Positions 35,341-43,501 of a DNA stretch of 64,000 nucleotides are shown here, piece after piece. Position numbers and translations under genes: made by a program. This DNA is from CAXXHQ01 sp963665265 (GTDB lineage: Bacteria; Planctomycetota; Planctomycetia; Pirellulales; Thermoguttaceae). The notes beneath the pieces were generated by a model, which searched no databases, had not been told where the DNA came from, and saw nothing but the letters and a program-made list of their open reading frames with translations. The DNA is taken from positions 4,092,001-4,156,000 of the forward strand of contig OY762224.2 in NCBI GenBank assembly GCA_963665265.2, in the 5' to 3' direction. How positions within the stretch are numbered: the stretch's first letter is position 1; every line of letters starts with the position of its first letter.

Positions 35341-36582
35341 GTGAGAATTCTCCTCCTTACCCAATGGTATCCGCCCGAACCCCAAAAAATCCTTTCGGAT
35401 TTAGCGGAATCGCTGCAGGCGGCTGGCCATCAAGTTTCCGTGCTCACTGGCTTTCCAAACTTCCCTGCTGGAAAAGTCTATCCAGGCTATCGCCAACGGC
35501 TTTGGCAGCGTGAGGATATTGGCGGAATTCCTGTGATTCGCGTCCCGTTATTTCCAGACCACAGCCGCTCTGCAATCAAAAGAAGTCTCAATATTGCCTC
35601 CTTCGCTTGGTCGGCGACGCTTTTGGGCTCGTGGCTTGCTCCGCAGGTGGACGTCATTCATGTGATCCATCCGCCTTTAACAGTCGCTTGGCCGGCTTGG
35701 TGGCTGGGTCTGCTGCGACGTACGCCTTTCACCTATGAAATCCAAGATATGTGGCCCGAGACGCTAAAGGCCACTGGTATGATCCGTAACAACTGTGCGC
35801 TGCGATTCATCGGATGGTGGGCGAAGCGCGTGTATCGCCGTGCGGCGGCCATCCGCGTAATTTCACCGGGCTTTCGCCGCAATCTCATCGAAAAAGGTGT
35901 CGCCGATGAAAAAATCCATGTCATTTCCAATTGGGTGGACGCCGCTTTTTATCGTCCTCTACCCCCTGATGAAAATCGAGCCGCCGAATTCGGATTAGCA
36001 GGCCGATTTAATATTCTCTTTGCAGGAATGATGGGGGCGGCTCAAGGACTCGAAAACGTCCTCCTCGCCGCTGCTGAGTTACGCGATCTGCCCGACGCCC
36101 AGTTTGTCTTTCTCGGCGACGGCACTGCCCTCGACTCGCTTCGGAGCATGGCAGCCGACCTACAACTCTCTAACGTGCGGTTTCTCGGCCGCCATCCTCA
36201 GAATGAAATGCCTGAATTCTTCGCGATAGCCGACGCCTTGTTACTCAATCTGAGCGACGATCCGCTTTTTGAAATTACGATTCCCCATAAAATATTCGCC
36301 TATCTGTCTTCCGGCAAACCGATCCTCGCAGCCGCGTCCGGAGACCCTGCCGAAGTTGTGAACTCGGCTGAGGCGGGCTTTACCTGCCCCCCAGGCAATC
36401 CTCAATCGCTGGCTCAAATCGTTCGTCAGCTATACAGTCTGAAACCCGAAGAGCGGCGGCGGTTCGGTGAAAACGGCCGTCGCGCCGCCGTCGAACAATT
36501 CGGCCGCAAGAAGATCGTTTGTCAGATCGCAAACATGCTCGAGGACGTCGTGAATCGCCGGCACATACGCCCCGCATCTTAG
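35341..36582 (+). CDS. WbuB-like family 4 glycosyltransferase
   Basis: The 413-residue GT-B enzyme starts at a GTG with ILLLTQWYPPEPQKILSDLAE and contains GFPNFPAGKVYPGYR, EIQDMWPETLKATG and NILFAGMMGAAQGLENVLLA. These blocks are typical of WbuB, the proposed L-FucNAc transferase of fnlABC-containing O-antigen clusters. Immediate adjacency to the UDP-L-FucNAc genes agrees with that. Codon usage from here to about 39060 looks less C-ending than the flanking genes, as judged by eye, and may mark a transferred cassette. It has no strong ribosome site. Confidence 0.88.
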   Translation: MRILLLTQWYPPEPQKILSDLAESLQAAGHQVSVLTGFPNFPAGKVYPGYRQRLWQREDIGGIPVIRVPLFPDHSRSAIKRSLNIASFAWSATLLGSWLAPQVDVIHVIHPPLTVAWPAWWLGLLRRTPFTYEIQDMWPETLKATGMIRNNCALRFIGWWAKRVYRRAAAIRVISPGFRRNLIEKGVADEKIHVISNWVDAAFYRPLPPDENRAAEFGLAGRFNILFAGMMGAAQGLENVLLAAAELRDLPDAQFVFLGDGTALDSLRSMAADLQLSNVRFLGRHPQNEMPEFFAIADALLLNLSDDPLFEITIPHKIFAYLSSGKPILAAASGDPAEVVNSAEAGFTCPPGNPQSLAQIVRQLYSLKPEERRRFGENGRRAAVEQFGRKKIVCQIANMLEDVVNRRHIRPAS

Positions 36583-36599
36583 CGAACGCCTGCATAATT

Positions 36600-37148
36600 A
36601 TGAACTATCTTTTTTACACCCTCAATTTGATGAAAAATTCCCCTGAGCCCGAGGCGTTGCCTATAAATTATCGGGTTGAAATATGGCGCCCCACGCTCTG
36701 CTCCATCAAGCCCCGAGGATTGCCCTTAGTTCCGTTCGGCGTCTGGTGGATTTTCCATCTCCTGCGTATCTTCTACAATCAAAACTATGGCTTAGTTTTA
36801 ATTTATGAGGGGGATCGGCTAATCCATCGAACTTGCGTCTTTCCCGGATATTTTCGGTTTCCATTCATGGCGAGGACGGATTTGCAAATCGGCGACACCT
36901 GGACCGACGAAGTCCACCGCGGCAAGGGGTTGGCCGCATGGGCTATTCGCCAGGCCTTTGCCGCTTTCGGTCACGAAGGTATTTGTTTCTGGTACATTAC
37001 CCTGCATGACAATTTCGCTTCGATCCGGGCCGCCGAGAAAGGCAAATTCGTACTTCAGGGCGAAGGGCGCCGAATCTCCCGTTTCGGTCTTAAGCCCCTC
37101 GGCGCCTATGTGCCGCTCGCGACTAATACGGATTCGCCTAAACCATAA
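36600..37148 (+). CDS. GNAT-like acyltransferase
   Basis: The 182-residue protein contains a likely acyl-CoA-binding loop HRGKGLAAWAIRQAF (about residues 104-118; R-x-x-G-x-G/A type) followed by WYITLHDNFASIRAAEKGKF, the late GNAT helix in which Asn and Ala contact CoA. It probably N-acetylates an amino sugar made by the nearby enzymes. A second ATG at codon 11 is possible. It lies 17 bp after the WbuB-like gene and just before the priming transferase, a position often held by sugar acetyltransferases. Confidence 0.65.
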   Translation: MNYLFYTLNLMKNSPEPEALPINYRVEIWRPTLCSIKPRGLPLVPFGVWWIFHLLRIFYNQNYGLVLIYEGDRLIHRTCVFPGYFRFPFMARTDLQIGDTWTDEVHRGKGLAAWAIRQAFAAFGHEGICFWYITLHDNFASIRAAEKGKFVLQGEGRRISRFGLKPLGAYVPLATNTDSPKP

Positions 37149-37181
37149 TTATTCAACAATAACGTCAAAGACAGCCCGATC

Positions 37182-37889
37182 ATGATAAAACGATTGTTCG
37201 ACTTTACAGTCAGCCTTGGGGGATTGATTTTGTTCTCGCCTTTGCTACTGTTCATTTCTCTTTGGGTCAAGCTCGATTCCCATGGGCCTGTTTTTTACCG
37301 TGGCAAGCGCGCCGGCAGATATGGCAATCCGTTCGCAATCTTCAAATTTCGCTCGATGGTGACTAACGCCGACAAGATCGGCGGTCCCACTACCTCCGGT
37401 GACGACCCTCGGGTTACCAAAAGCGGCCGCTTCATCCGCCGCTGCAAGCTCGACGAAGTCTCGCAACTGATTAATGTGCTTATTGGCGATATGAGCTTGG
37501 TAGGACCGAGGCCTGAAATCATCTCCAAAGTCGAGTTGTACAACGAGAAAGAGCGAAAAACTCTGCAATTGCGACCAGGAATAACCGACTGGGCCTCGAT
37601 TTGGAACTCCGATGAAGGCGGAGTGCTCGAGGGCCTTCCCGATCCCGATGCTGCGTACGAAAAAGTCATTCGCCCCCGCAAGATGGATTTGCAGCTCTAT
37701 TATTTGCAGACTCGCAATCTCTGGATCGATATTAAAATCATTTTCTGCACGCTTCGTAAAGTGCTGGACAAGAGTTACGTGCCTCAGGAGTTGGCGGAAT
37801 ACCCCTCCTTCGATGCTCTTCGTGCCGAAGCCTTGAAGTATGCTGCGGAGCAATCATCCGTCGGTGACGCGGCAGGTTCAGCTTCCTAA
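37182..37889 (+). CDS. initiating phosphoglycosyl transferase (PglC/WcaJ C-domain type)
   Basis: The 235-residue monotopic enzyme starts lipid-linked glycan synthesis by moving a phospho-sugar from a UDP-sugar to undecaprenyl phosphate. It has the re-entrant membrane helix (FTVSLGGLILFSPLLLFIS), the FKFRSM motif, the catalytic Asp-Glu pair in KLDEVSQLINVL, GDMSLVGPRPEI and RPGITDWASIW. It is the small PglC-like form without extra N-terminal helices. The C-terminal ~60 residues are longer than the minimal core. The ATG is well placed 33 bp after the GNAT gene. Confidence 0.94.
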   Translation: MIKRLFDFTVSLGGLILFSPLLLFISLWVKLDSHGPVFYRGKRAGRYGNPFAIFKFRSMVTNADKIGGPTTSGDDPRVTKSGRFIRRCKLDEVSQLINVLIGDMSLVGPRPEIISKVELYNEKERKTLQLRPGITDWASIWNSDEGGVLEGLPDPDAAYEKVIRPRKMDLQLYYLQTRNLWIDIKIIFCTLRKVLDKSYVPQELAEYPSFDALRAEALKYAAEQSSVGDAAGSAS

Positions 37890-37935
37890 ATTCACTCTAA
37901 TTTATTCATTCATCCCAAAGAAGAGATCATTCAAA

Positions 37936-39060
37936 ATGTCGATCGCTATTCCTTCCCGCAACGTTCCCTTCTTCAACTATCCTCACGTATACCTTTCCAA
38001 CGAACAAGAATTTCTCAAAATCTTCGCCGACGTCGCTCGCCGCGGCGCATTCATCATGCAGCGTGACATGGTCGAGTTCGAGAAGAATTTGGCGAAATAC
38101 CTGGGCGTTAAGCATGTGATCAGTATGGCCAATGCCACCGACGCCTTGCATTTGATGGTTCGTGGAGCTGGCATCGGGCCGGGCGATGAAGTTATCTTCT
38201 CCTCGCACACCATGGTTGCCACTGCCGCCGCTATCCATTTCGCCGGCGCGACTCCTGTTCCCGTCGATTGCGGCCCCGATCACCTCATTGATCCTGCAGC
38301 GGTCGCACGTGCCGTGACTCCCCGAACCAAGGCCGTCATGCCAACCCAACTAAACGGACGAACAGCCGACATGGATGCTATCGAAGCGATCGTCCGCAAG
38401 CATGGGCTGATCCTCCTCGAAGACGCCGCGCAAGGGCTGGGTTCTCGCTTCAAAGGAAAAGCAGCGGGAACTTTCGGGTTGGCCGGAGCCATCAGTTTCT
38501 ATCCTGCCAAAACCCTTGGCTGCTTGGGCGACGGCGGCTGCGCCATGACCAATGACGACGAAATGTGCCGCAAACTGCTTCTCTTGCGTGATCATGGCCG
38601 CGATGAAGTCGGAGACGTCGCCTTATGGGGGTTGAATTCCCGCCTCGACAACTTGCAAGCCGCTTTTCTCAATTTCCGCCTGAATTCGTACGACGAAAGC
38701 ATTGCACGGCGGCGCGAAATCGCCGCGATTTATCAAAAACGACTTGGTTCATTGCCTTCGCTTAAACTCCCGCCCGCACCCGACGCCGATCCGAACCATT
38801 ACGACATTTTCCAAAATTATGAAATCGAAGCCGAGCGCCGCGACGAACTGCGAACCTATCTTAAAGAACATGGCATTGGAACTCTCGTCCAATGGGGTGG
38901 CAAGGCGGTGCATCAATATCCAAAATTGGGCTTCACCCAAAAGCTTCCGTTCACCGAAGAAATGTTCAACCGTTTGTTGATGTTGCCAATGAACACGTCG
39001 CTTTCAAACGACGACGTTGGCTACGTCTGCGATTCTATCGAGGCGTTTTACAATAAATAG
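37936..39060 (+). CDS. DegT/DnrJ/EryC1-family aminotransferase, second copy
   Basis: The 374-residue PLP enzyme has MANATDALHLMVRGAG, SSHTMVATAAAIHFAG, LLEDAAQGLGSRF and the PLP lysine in SFYPAKTLGCLGDGG. It differs clearly from the first DegT enzyme (14433-15578), so a different keto-sugar is likely. ATG 37936 is chosen because the upstream extension overlaps the previous gene. Together with the transketolase pair 95 bp downstream it forms an aminotransferase/transketolase group found in some polysaccharide loci. A product such as an amino-ketose is possible but not shown. Confidence 0.92.
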   Translation: MSIAIPSRNVPFFNYPHVYLSNEQEFLKIFADVARRGAFIMQRDMVEFEKNLAKYLGVKHVISMANATDALHLMVRGAGIGPGDEVIFSSHTMVATAAAIHFAGATPVPVDCGPDHLIDPAAVARAVTPRTKAVMPTQLNGRTADMDAIEAIVRKHGLILLEDAAQGLGSRFKGKAAGTFGLAGAISFYPAKTLGCLGDGGCAMTNDDEMCRKLLLLRDHGRDEVGDVALWGLNSRLDNLQAAFLNFRLNSYDESIARRREIAAIYQKRLGSLPSLKLPPAPDADPNHYDIFQNYEIEAERRDELRTYLKEHGIGTLVQWGGKAVHQYPKLGFTQKLPFTEEMFNRLLMLPMNTSLSNDDVGYVCDSIEAFYNK

Positions 39061-39154
39061 GCGAGCCGCCGCTAGATACGCGAGATTGCCCGCCGCTCAA
39101 AAGCTCGGCGAGAGCCTCGCCCTCTCGACATCACACACAGCTATATAGCGAAAA

Positions 39155-40000
39155 ATGAACCAATTTCAGAATCTCTCGTTGGACGAATCGCTTGCCGCAT
39201 GCCGAGCATTGGCCCATAAAATCCGCCTTCATGCCCTCAAAATGACGCACCGTGCGAAAAGCTCCCACGTCGGAAGCTCCCTCTCAATCGCTGAAATTTT
39301 GGCCGTCCTCTATGGAAGAATTCTCCATGTCTCGCCCGACTCCATGAGCGATCCTCTACGCGATCGTTTTCTCATGAGCAAAGGACACGCCTGCGCCGGC
39401 TTATACGCCGTACTCGCCGAAACCGGCTTCTTTCCCGTCGAATGGCTAAAAAGCTTTTACGGCGACGGCGATCGCTTGCCTGGACATGCTACCCAAGGTA
39501 TTCCCGGCGTCGAAGTCTCAACCGGTTCGCTCGGGCACGGCCTCCCGATCGCCTCCGGAATGGCCTTCGCCGGAAAAAACGATTCGCCTCCCTTCCGCGT
39601 TTTCGCCCTCCTCAGCGACGGGGAATGCGACGAAGGCTCCACCTGGGAAGCCGCCCTATTCGCCGGTCACCATCGCCTCGATAACCTTATCGCCGTCGTC
39701 GATTACAACAAAATTCAAAGCCTCGGATACGTCAAGGACGTCCTCAACCTCGAACCATTCGCCGATAAATGGCGAGCCTTTAATTGGAACGTTCGCGAAG
39801 TTGACGGCCATGACCTCTCAGCCCTCGACTCCGCCCTCTCCGCAGTTCCTTTTGAAACCGGAAAACCAAGCTGCATTATCGCCCACACCGTCAAAGGCAA
39901 AGGCGTTAGCTTTATGGAAGATAAATTGTTATGGCATTATCGAACGCCGCAAGGCGAAGAGTATGACGCCGCGATCGCCGAACTACAGGGAAAAAAATGA
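39155..40000 (+). CDS. transketolase, N-terminal (TPP-binding) subunit
   Basis: The 281-residue protein matches the first half of transketolase: AKSSHVGSSLSIAEILAVLY, LSKGHACAGLYAVL-type region and the TPP/metal motif GDGECDEGSTWEAALFA ending in DNLIAVVDYNK. It needs the next gene for the pyrimidine-binding half. The pair transfers two-carbon ketol units between a ketose and an aldehyde. A split transketolase in an EPS locus suggests a special sugar or a ketol transfer to an aldehyde made nearby rather than housekeeping pentose metabolism. It overlaps its partner by four bases (ATGA). Confidence 0.93.
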   Translation: MNQFQNLSLDESLAACRALAHKIRLHALKMTHRAKSSHVGSSLSIAEILAVLYGRILHVSPDSMSDPLRDRFLMSKGHACAGLYAVLAETGFFPVEWLKSFYGDGDRLPGHATQGIPGVEVSTGSLGHGLPIASGMAFAGKNDSPPFRVFALLSDGECDEGSTWEAALFAGHHRLDNLIAVVDYNKIQSLGYVKDVLNLEPFADKWRAFNWNVREVDGHDLSALDSALSAVPFETGKPSCIIAHTVKGKGVSFMEDKLLWHYRTPQGEEYDAAIAELQGKK

Positions 40001-40929
40001 GAACAAGTTTCGTAAATACTTTAACTGAATTGGCGGCGAAAGATTCCCGTGTCACGCTTGTCGTCGGCGATCTGGGATTTGGCGTCGTCGTCGATTTCGC
40101 AAAAAGATTTCCTCGCCAGTTTATTAACGCCGGCGTCGCCGAACAAAACATGACCGGTATCGCCGCCGGACTCGCCTTAAGCGGACGAATCGTCTTTACC
40201 TATTCCATCGCCAATTTCCCTACCCTGCGATGCCTTGAGCAGATTCGTAACGACGTTTGCTACCACAAAGCTAACGTCATCGTCGTCGCCGTCGGCGGCG
40301 GATTCGCCTACGGCTCTCTCGGAATGACTCACCATGCCGCCGAAGACGTAGCCATCTTACGTACGTTGCCCGACCTCGCGGTTATCGCTCCCGGCGATCC
40401 GCTCGAAACCGACGCCGCCGTAAAATACGTCGCCGCTGGCGTGGGGCCCGTCTATCTCCGACTCGGTAGAGCCGGCGAAACCGTCGTTCACAAAAGCGCT
40501 CCCGATTGGAAATTCGGTAAGGCCTTACTCGTTCGTCAAGGCTCGGATATCACCCTCGTCGCCTCCGGCGCTATGCTCGCGACCGCCGTCGCCGCCGCCG
40601 ATGTCCTGGCCGACTCCGGCCTTTCCGTGCGAGTGCTCAGCATGCACACAATTAAGCCCATCGACGAAGAGGCTATCATTGCCGCGGCTCTCGAAACCAA
40701 AGCGATCGCTACCCTCGAAGAACACAGCCTAATCGGTGGACTCGGCGGCGCCGTCGCCGAAATCTTATGCGATGCCGATGTCCCTAAAATTCCTTTCCGC
40801 CGAATCGCCCTTCCTTCCGCCTATGAAAAAAGAGTGGGCGATCAAGATTACTTGCGTAAACTAAATGGATTGGACGTCGATTCCGTGGTCCTACGCTTGT
40901 CCGAACTCCGCAAAAGAATCGGCCGCTAA
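39997..40929 (+). CDS. transketolase, C-terminal (pyrimidine-binding) subunit
   Basis: The 310-residue protein completes the enzyme. It has VTLVVGDLGFGVVVDFAK, NAGVAEQNMTGIAAGLALSG (with the Glu that activates TPP), GGGFAYGSLGMTHHAAEDVA (His pair) and the C-terminal domain (VRVLSMHTIKPIDEEAI). Co-translation with the N-terminal half is indicated by the ATGA overlap. The combined size matches a standard transketolase split in two. Confidence 0.93.
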   Translation: MRTSFVNTLTELAAKDSRVTLVVGDLGFGVVVDFAKRFPRQFINAGVAEQNMTGIAAGLALSGRIVFTYSIANFPTLRCLEQIRNDVCYHKANVIVVAVGGGFAYGSLGMTHHAAEDVAILRTLPDLAVIAPGDPLETDAAVKYVAAGVGPVYLRLGRAGETVVHKSAPDWKFGKALLVRQGSDITLVASGAMLATAVAAADVLADSGLSVRVLSMHTIKPIDEEAIIAAALETKAIATLEEHSLIGGLGGAVAEILCDADVPKIPFRRIALPSAYEKRVGDQDYLRKLNGLDVDSVVLRLSELRKRIGR

Positions 40930-41034
40930 TTCCTCAACAAACAGACACAACATACGTTCGGGCGTATATCCGTTTCTTATTATTATCGTCTCACACTTTG
41001 CCCTCGTCAGGGCGTTTTGCTCGGTACTCCTACG

Positions 41035-42171
41035 ATGAATGTTCTATTAGCTGCAGCTTTGCCGCCCCCCGACGCCGGAGGCATCATTACCTGGACGAAA
41101 GCCTTGTGCGCCGGGTTAAAGTCTCGCTCTGATATTAATTTAAGCGTCATCGATATGATGCCGCGATACCGATCGCAAACGAATAGCTCGTTGTCAAGCC
41201 GCTTGATCGGAGGCTCCGCCCAAGCAATGCGAGACATCTGCAAGCTAAGAAAACAGCTCAACGAGAACGCATTCGACGTCTTCCACCTTTGTTCCAGCGG
41301 CGGCTTGGCTTCTCCCAAAGACATAACCATGCTTCGAATCGCGAGAAAGGCGGGAATCCCCACCGTCTTGCATTATCACATGGGACGCCTTCCCCAAATC
41401 ATCAGCGTTAGCGGCGTCGCTTGGAAGCTTAAACAAAAAGCGATTCGCCTCTCCGACGCCGTCATCGTACTCGATAAACGGTCCGAAGACTCGCTAAAAT
41501 CCGCTTTGCCCAACGCCAACGTCCTTCGGTTGCCCAACATGATCGGCGTCGCAAACGTCCAAAATTTTATCAAGGACAACTCATTGGCCCCTCTTCCCGC
41601 CGTGAACGGAAGGATGCGAATCGTCTACGTCGGATACGTCGTTCCCACCAAAGGCGTCGGCGAATTAGTCCAAGCTTGCTCCCGAATCAGTTCCGACCGA
41701 ATCGCTTTGGAAATCATCGGCCCCTTCGAAAACTTCTATCGCGACGAATTACGCGAATCCGTCGGCGGCGACGAATCAAATAGTTGGCTCCGCTTCCACG
41801 GAAGTCTTCCTCGTCTCGATGCGCTTAAATTCATCGCCAACGCCGACATCTTCGTCCTGCCAAGCTATACCGAAGGCTTTCCCAACGTCATTATGGAAGC
41901 GATGACCTTCGGTCGCCCCATAATCTCCACTCCCGTCGGCGCTATCGCCGAAATGCTCGACGTCGGAGGCCCCGAGGAATGTGGCATTCTCGTCCCCCCT
42001 CGCAACGCCGGTGCCTTGCACCGTGCGCTCCGCGACATGCTATTTATGTCCCTCGAAGAACTCGCAAGACTTGGCCAAAAAGCCTTTGAACGCGTCAACC
42101 GAGTATACGACTCCTCCGTCGTCATTAACCGAATTATCGATCTTTGGACTTCCCTGCGCCGAAACAACTAA
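41035..42171 (+). CDS. family 4 glycosyltransferase, paralog of 28851-30008
   Basis: The 378-residue GT-B enzyme has MNVLLAAALPPPDAGGIITW, YVGYVVPTKGVGELVQACS and the donor motif LPSYTEGFPNVIMEAMTFG. It shares many blocks with the gene at 28851-30008 and is clearly a paralog. ATG 41035 matches the paralog's N-terminus. It is the only glycosyltransferase in the right-hand module, so it may attach the sugar whose amino group is acylated by the next gene's product. Confidence 0.92.
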   Translation: MNVLLAAALPPPDAGGIITWTKALCAGLKSRSDINLSVIDMMPRYRSQTNSSLSSRLIGGSAQAMRDICKLRKQLNENAFDVFHLCSSGGLASPKDITMLRIARKAGIPTVLHYHMGRLPQIISVSGVAWKLKQKAIRLSDAVIVLDKRSEDSLKSALPNANVLRLPNMIGVANVQNFIKDNSLAPLPAVNGRMRIVYVGYVVPTKGVGELVQACSRISSDRIALEIIGPFENFYRDELRESVGGDESNSWLRFHGSLPRLDALKFIANADIFVLPSYTEGFPNVIMEAMTFGRPIISTPVGAIAEMLDVGGPEECGILVPPRNAGALHRALRDMLFMSLEELARLGQKAFERVNRVYDSSVVINRIIDLWTSLRRNN

Positions 42172-42206
42172 GTCGCTCGCTCCCAACCAAGCCCCCACCG
42201 GAGTCC

Positions 42207-43175
42207 ATGCTTAAAGAAGTCGCACTTACCGCTGCTGAGTTGATCGCCAAAAATATCTACCGGCGAACCCATGGACTCATCTCCTCTAAACGGGTTTCAT
42301 TCCAATCGAATCTCCTAGCTCCGACGTTCGTTTCTCGCGAATCCCTGCACGATCGCCTCGCCGAAATCGGCGTCAACTCCGACGCCTTGGTCATGGCCCA
42401 TACCTCCGTCTCCGCTTGGCGATTTCTCGCCGCCCAAGACGGAAAAACCGAATCCGCTTCCTCCATGCTCCATGCCGCGAAAGGCTTGCTCTCACTCTTC
42501 GATGAATTGCTCGGCCCGTCCGGCTCCCTCGCCATGCCGACCAACGCCGCCTATCAAGCCGACGACGCGAATCTCTCTTTCGACCGACGAAAAGAATCCA
42601 TCGTTACCTATGATCCGCTCCGCACTCCCAGCGCCGTCGGTCTGGCCAACGAGCTCTTCCGCCGATCTCCCGGCGTGAAGCGCAGTTTGCATCCCTACAA
42701 CTCCCTCGCCTGCAAAGGTCCGCTTGCCGACGCCGTTCTTAAAGACAATCTCAACGACCGAAAACCCCTTCCCCACGGCATCGATTCCGCTTATCGTAAT
42801 TTCACGCTCCGCAAAGGGCTCATCGTCAGCGTTGGCGTCTCGCTAAGAAAAACGCTCACCGTTCTTCATGTCGCCGAGGAAGTTCGCGACGCCGATTGGC
42901 CCATCAAAAACTTCTTTGAAACGCGAAAATACAACATCGTTTTTCCCGACGGCCCGCGAATCGTCGAAACCCGACAAACCCGCGCCGAATTCATGAAATA
43001 TTGTTTCTGCCCCAGAAAATGCCTTCGCGACATGGTTCGCGAAGGAATCGTACATGAAGGCTCTTGCGAAGGTATCCCCGTCGATTGGGCCCGCGCCGAC
43101 GAAGTATTTGACTTTATGATGCGCAAAAACGCCTCGGGAACCTACCCCTATTATCTCCCTCGCCTTCTCGCTTAG
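42207..43175 (+). CDS. AAC(3)-family N-acyltransferase
   Basis: The 322-residue protein belongs by pattern to the antibiotic acetyltransferase (AAC(3)) fold: VMAHTSVSAWRFL, LLGPSGSLAMPTNAAYQ, DPLRTPSAVGLANELFRRSPG, RSLHPYNSLACKGPLAD (catalytic His region) and LIVSVGVSLRKTLTVLHVAEE. In an EPS locus it more likely N-acylates an amino sugar than an antibiotic. The next gene is an acyl carrier protein, so the acyl donor may be ACP-bound. A C-terminal stretch with two Cys (YCFCPRKC) is unusual. Confidence 0.85.
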   Translation: MLKEVALTAAELIAKNIYRRTHGLISSKRVSFQSNLLAPTFVSRESLHDRLAEIGVNSDALVMAHTSVSAWRFLAAQDGKTESASSMLHAAKGLLSLFDELLGPSGSLAMPTNAAYQADDANLSFDRRKESIVTYDPLRTPSAVGLANELFRRSPGVKRSLHPYNSLACKGPLADAVLKDNLNDRKPLPHGIDSAYRNFTLRKGLIVSVGVSLRKTLTVLHVAEEVRDADWPIKNFFETRKYNIVFPDGPRIVETRQTRAEFMKYCFCPRKCLRDMVREGIVHEGSCEGIPVDWARADEVFDFMMRKNASGTYPYYLPRLLA

Positions 43176-43196
43176 CAATTTAACAAAGAGGTAAAA

Positions 43197-43436
43197 ATGT
43201 CCCTCACCGATCGTCTTGCCGTCGTCTTTGAAAACGCCTTCGGCCTCGATAAATCCAAATTCACTCTAGCTCTCACTCCCGAAGAAACTCCCAATTGGGA
43301 TTCCGTCGGCCATATGAATCTCGTCAACTGCCTCGAACAGGAATTCCAAGTTCAGTTCGAAGTCGACGACATTATGGAAATGAGCTCCCCCGAAAAGATC
43401 GTCGAAATCCTCAAAGCCAAAGGCGTCGCCGAATAA
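43197..43436 (+). CDS. acyl carrier protein
   Basis: The 79-residue acidic protein has the phosphopantetheine site DSVGHMNLV with Ser36, four-helix spacing and typical flanking residues (NWDSVGHMNLVNCLEQEFQVQFEVDD motif region). AGAGG precedes the ATG. As a dedicated ACP between an AAC(3)-like acyltransferase and an adenylating ligase it should carry a pathway-specific acyl group; it is not the fatty-acid-synthase ACP, which normally sits with fab genes. Confidence 0.93.
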   Translation: MSLTDRLAVVFENAFGLDKSKFTLALTPEETPNWDSVGHMNLVNCLEQEFQVQFEVDDIMEMSSPEKIVEILKAKGVAE

Positions 43437-43501
43437 GTCCGCGCTCATCGCCTCGCTGCCTCTAATGCGAAGCCACTAACGTCGCCGATTTGTCAAACTA
43501 A

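Noticed and set aside
42207..43175. Aminoglycoside resistance gene
   Set aside because: The fold is AAC(3)-like, but the operon with an ACP and glycan genes makes sugar N-acylation more likely; no mobile element is near.
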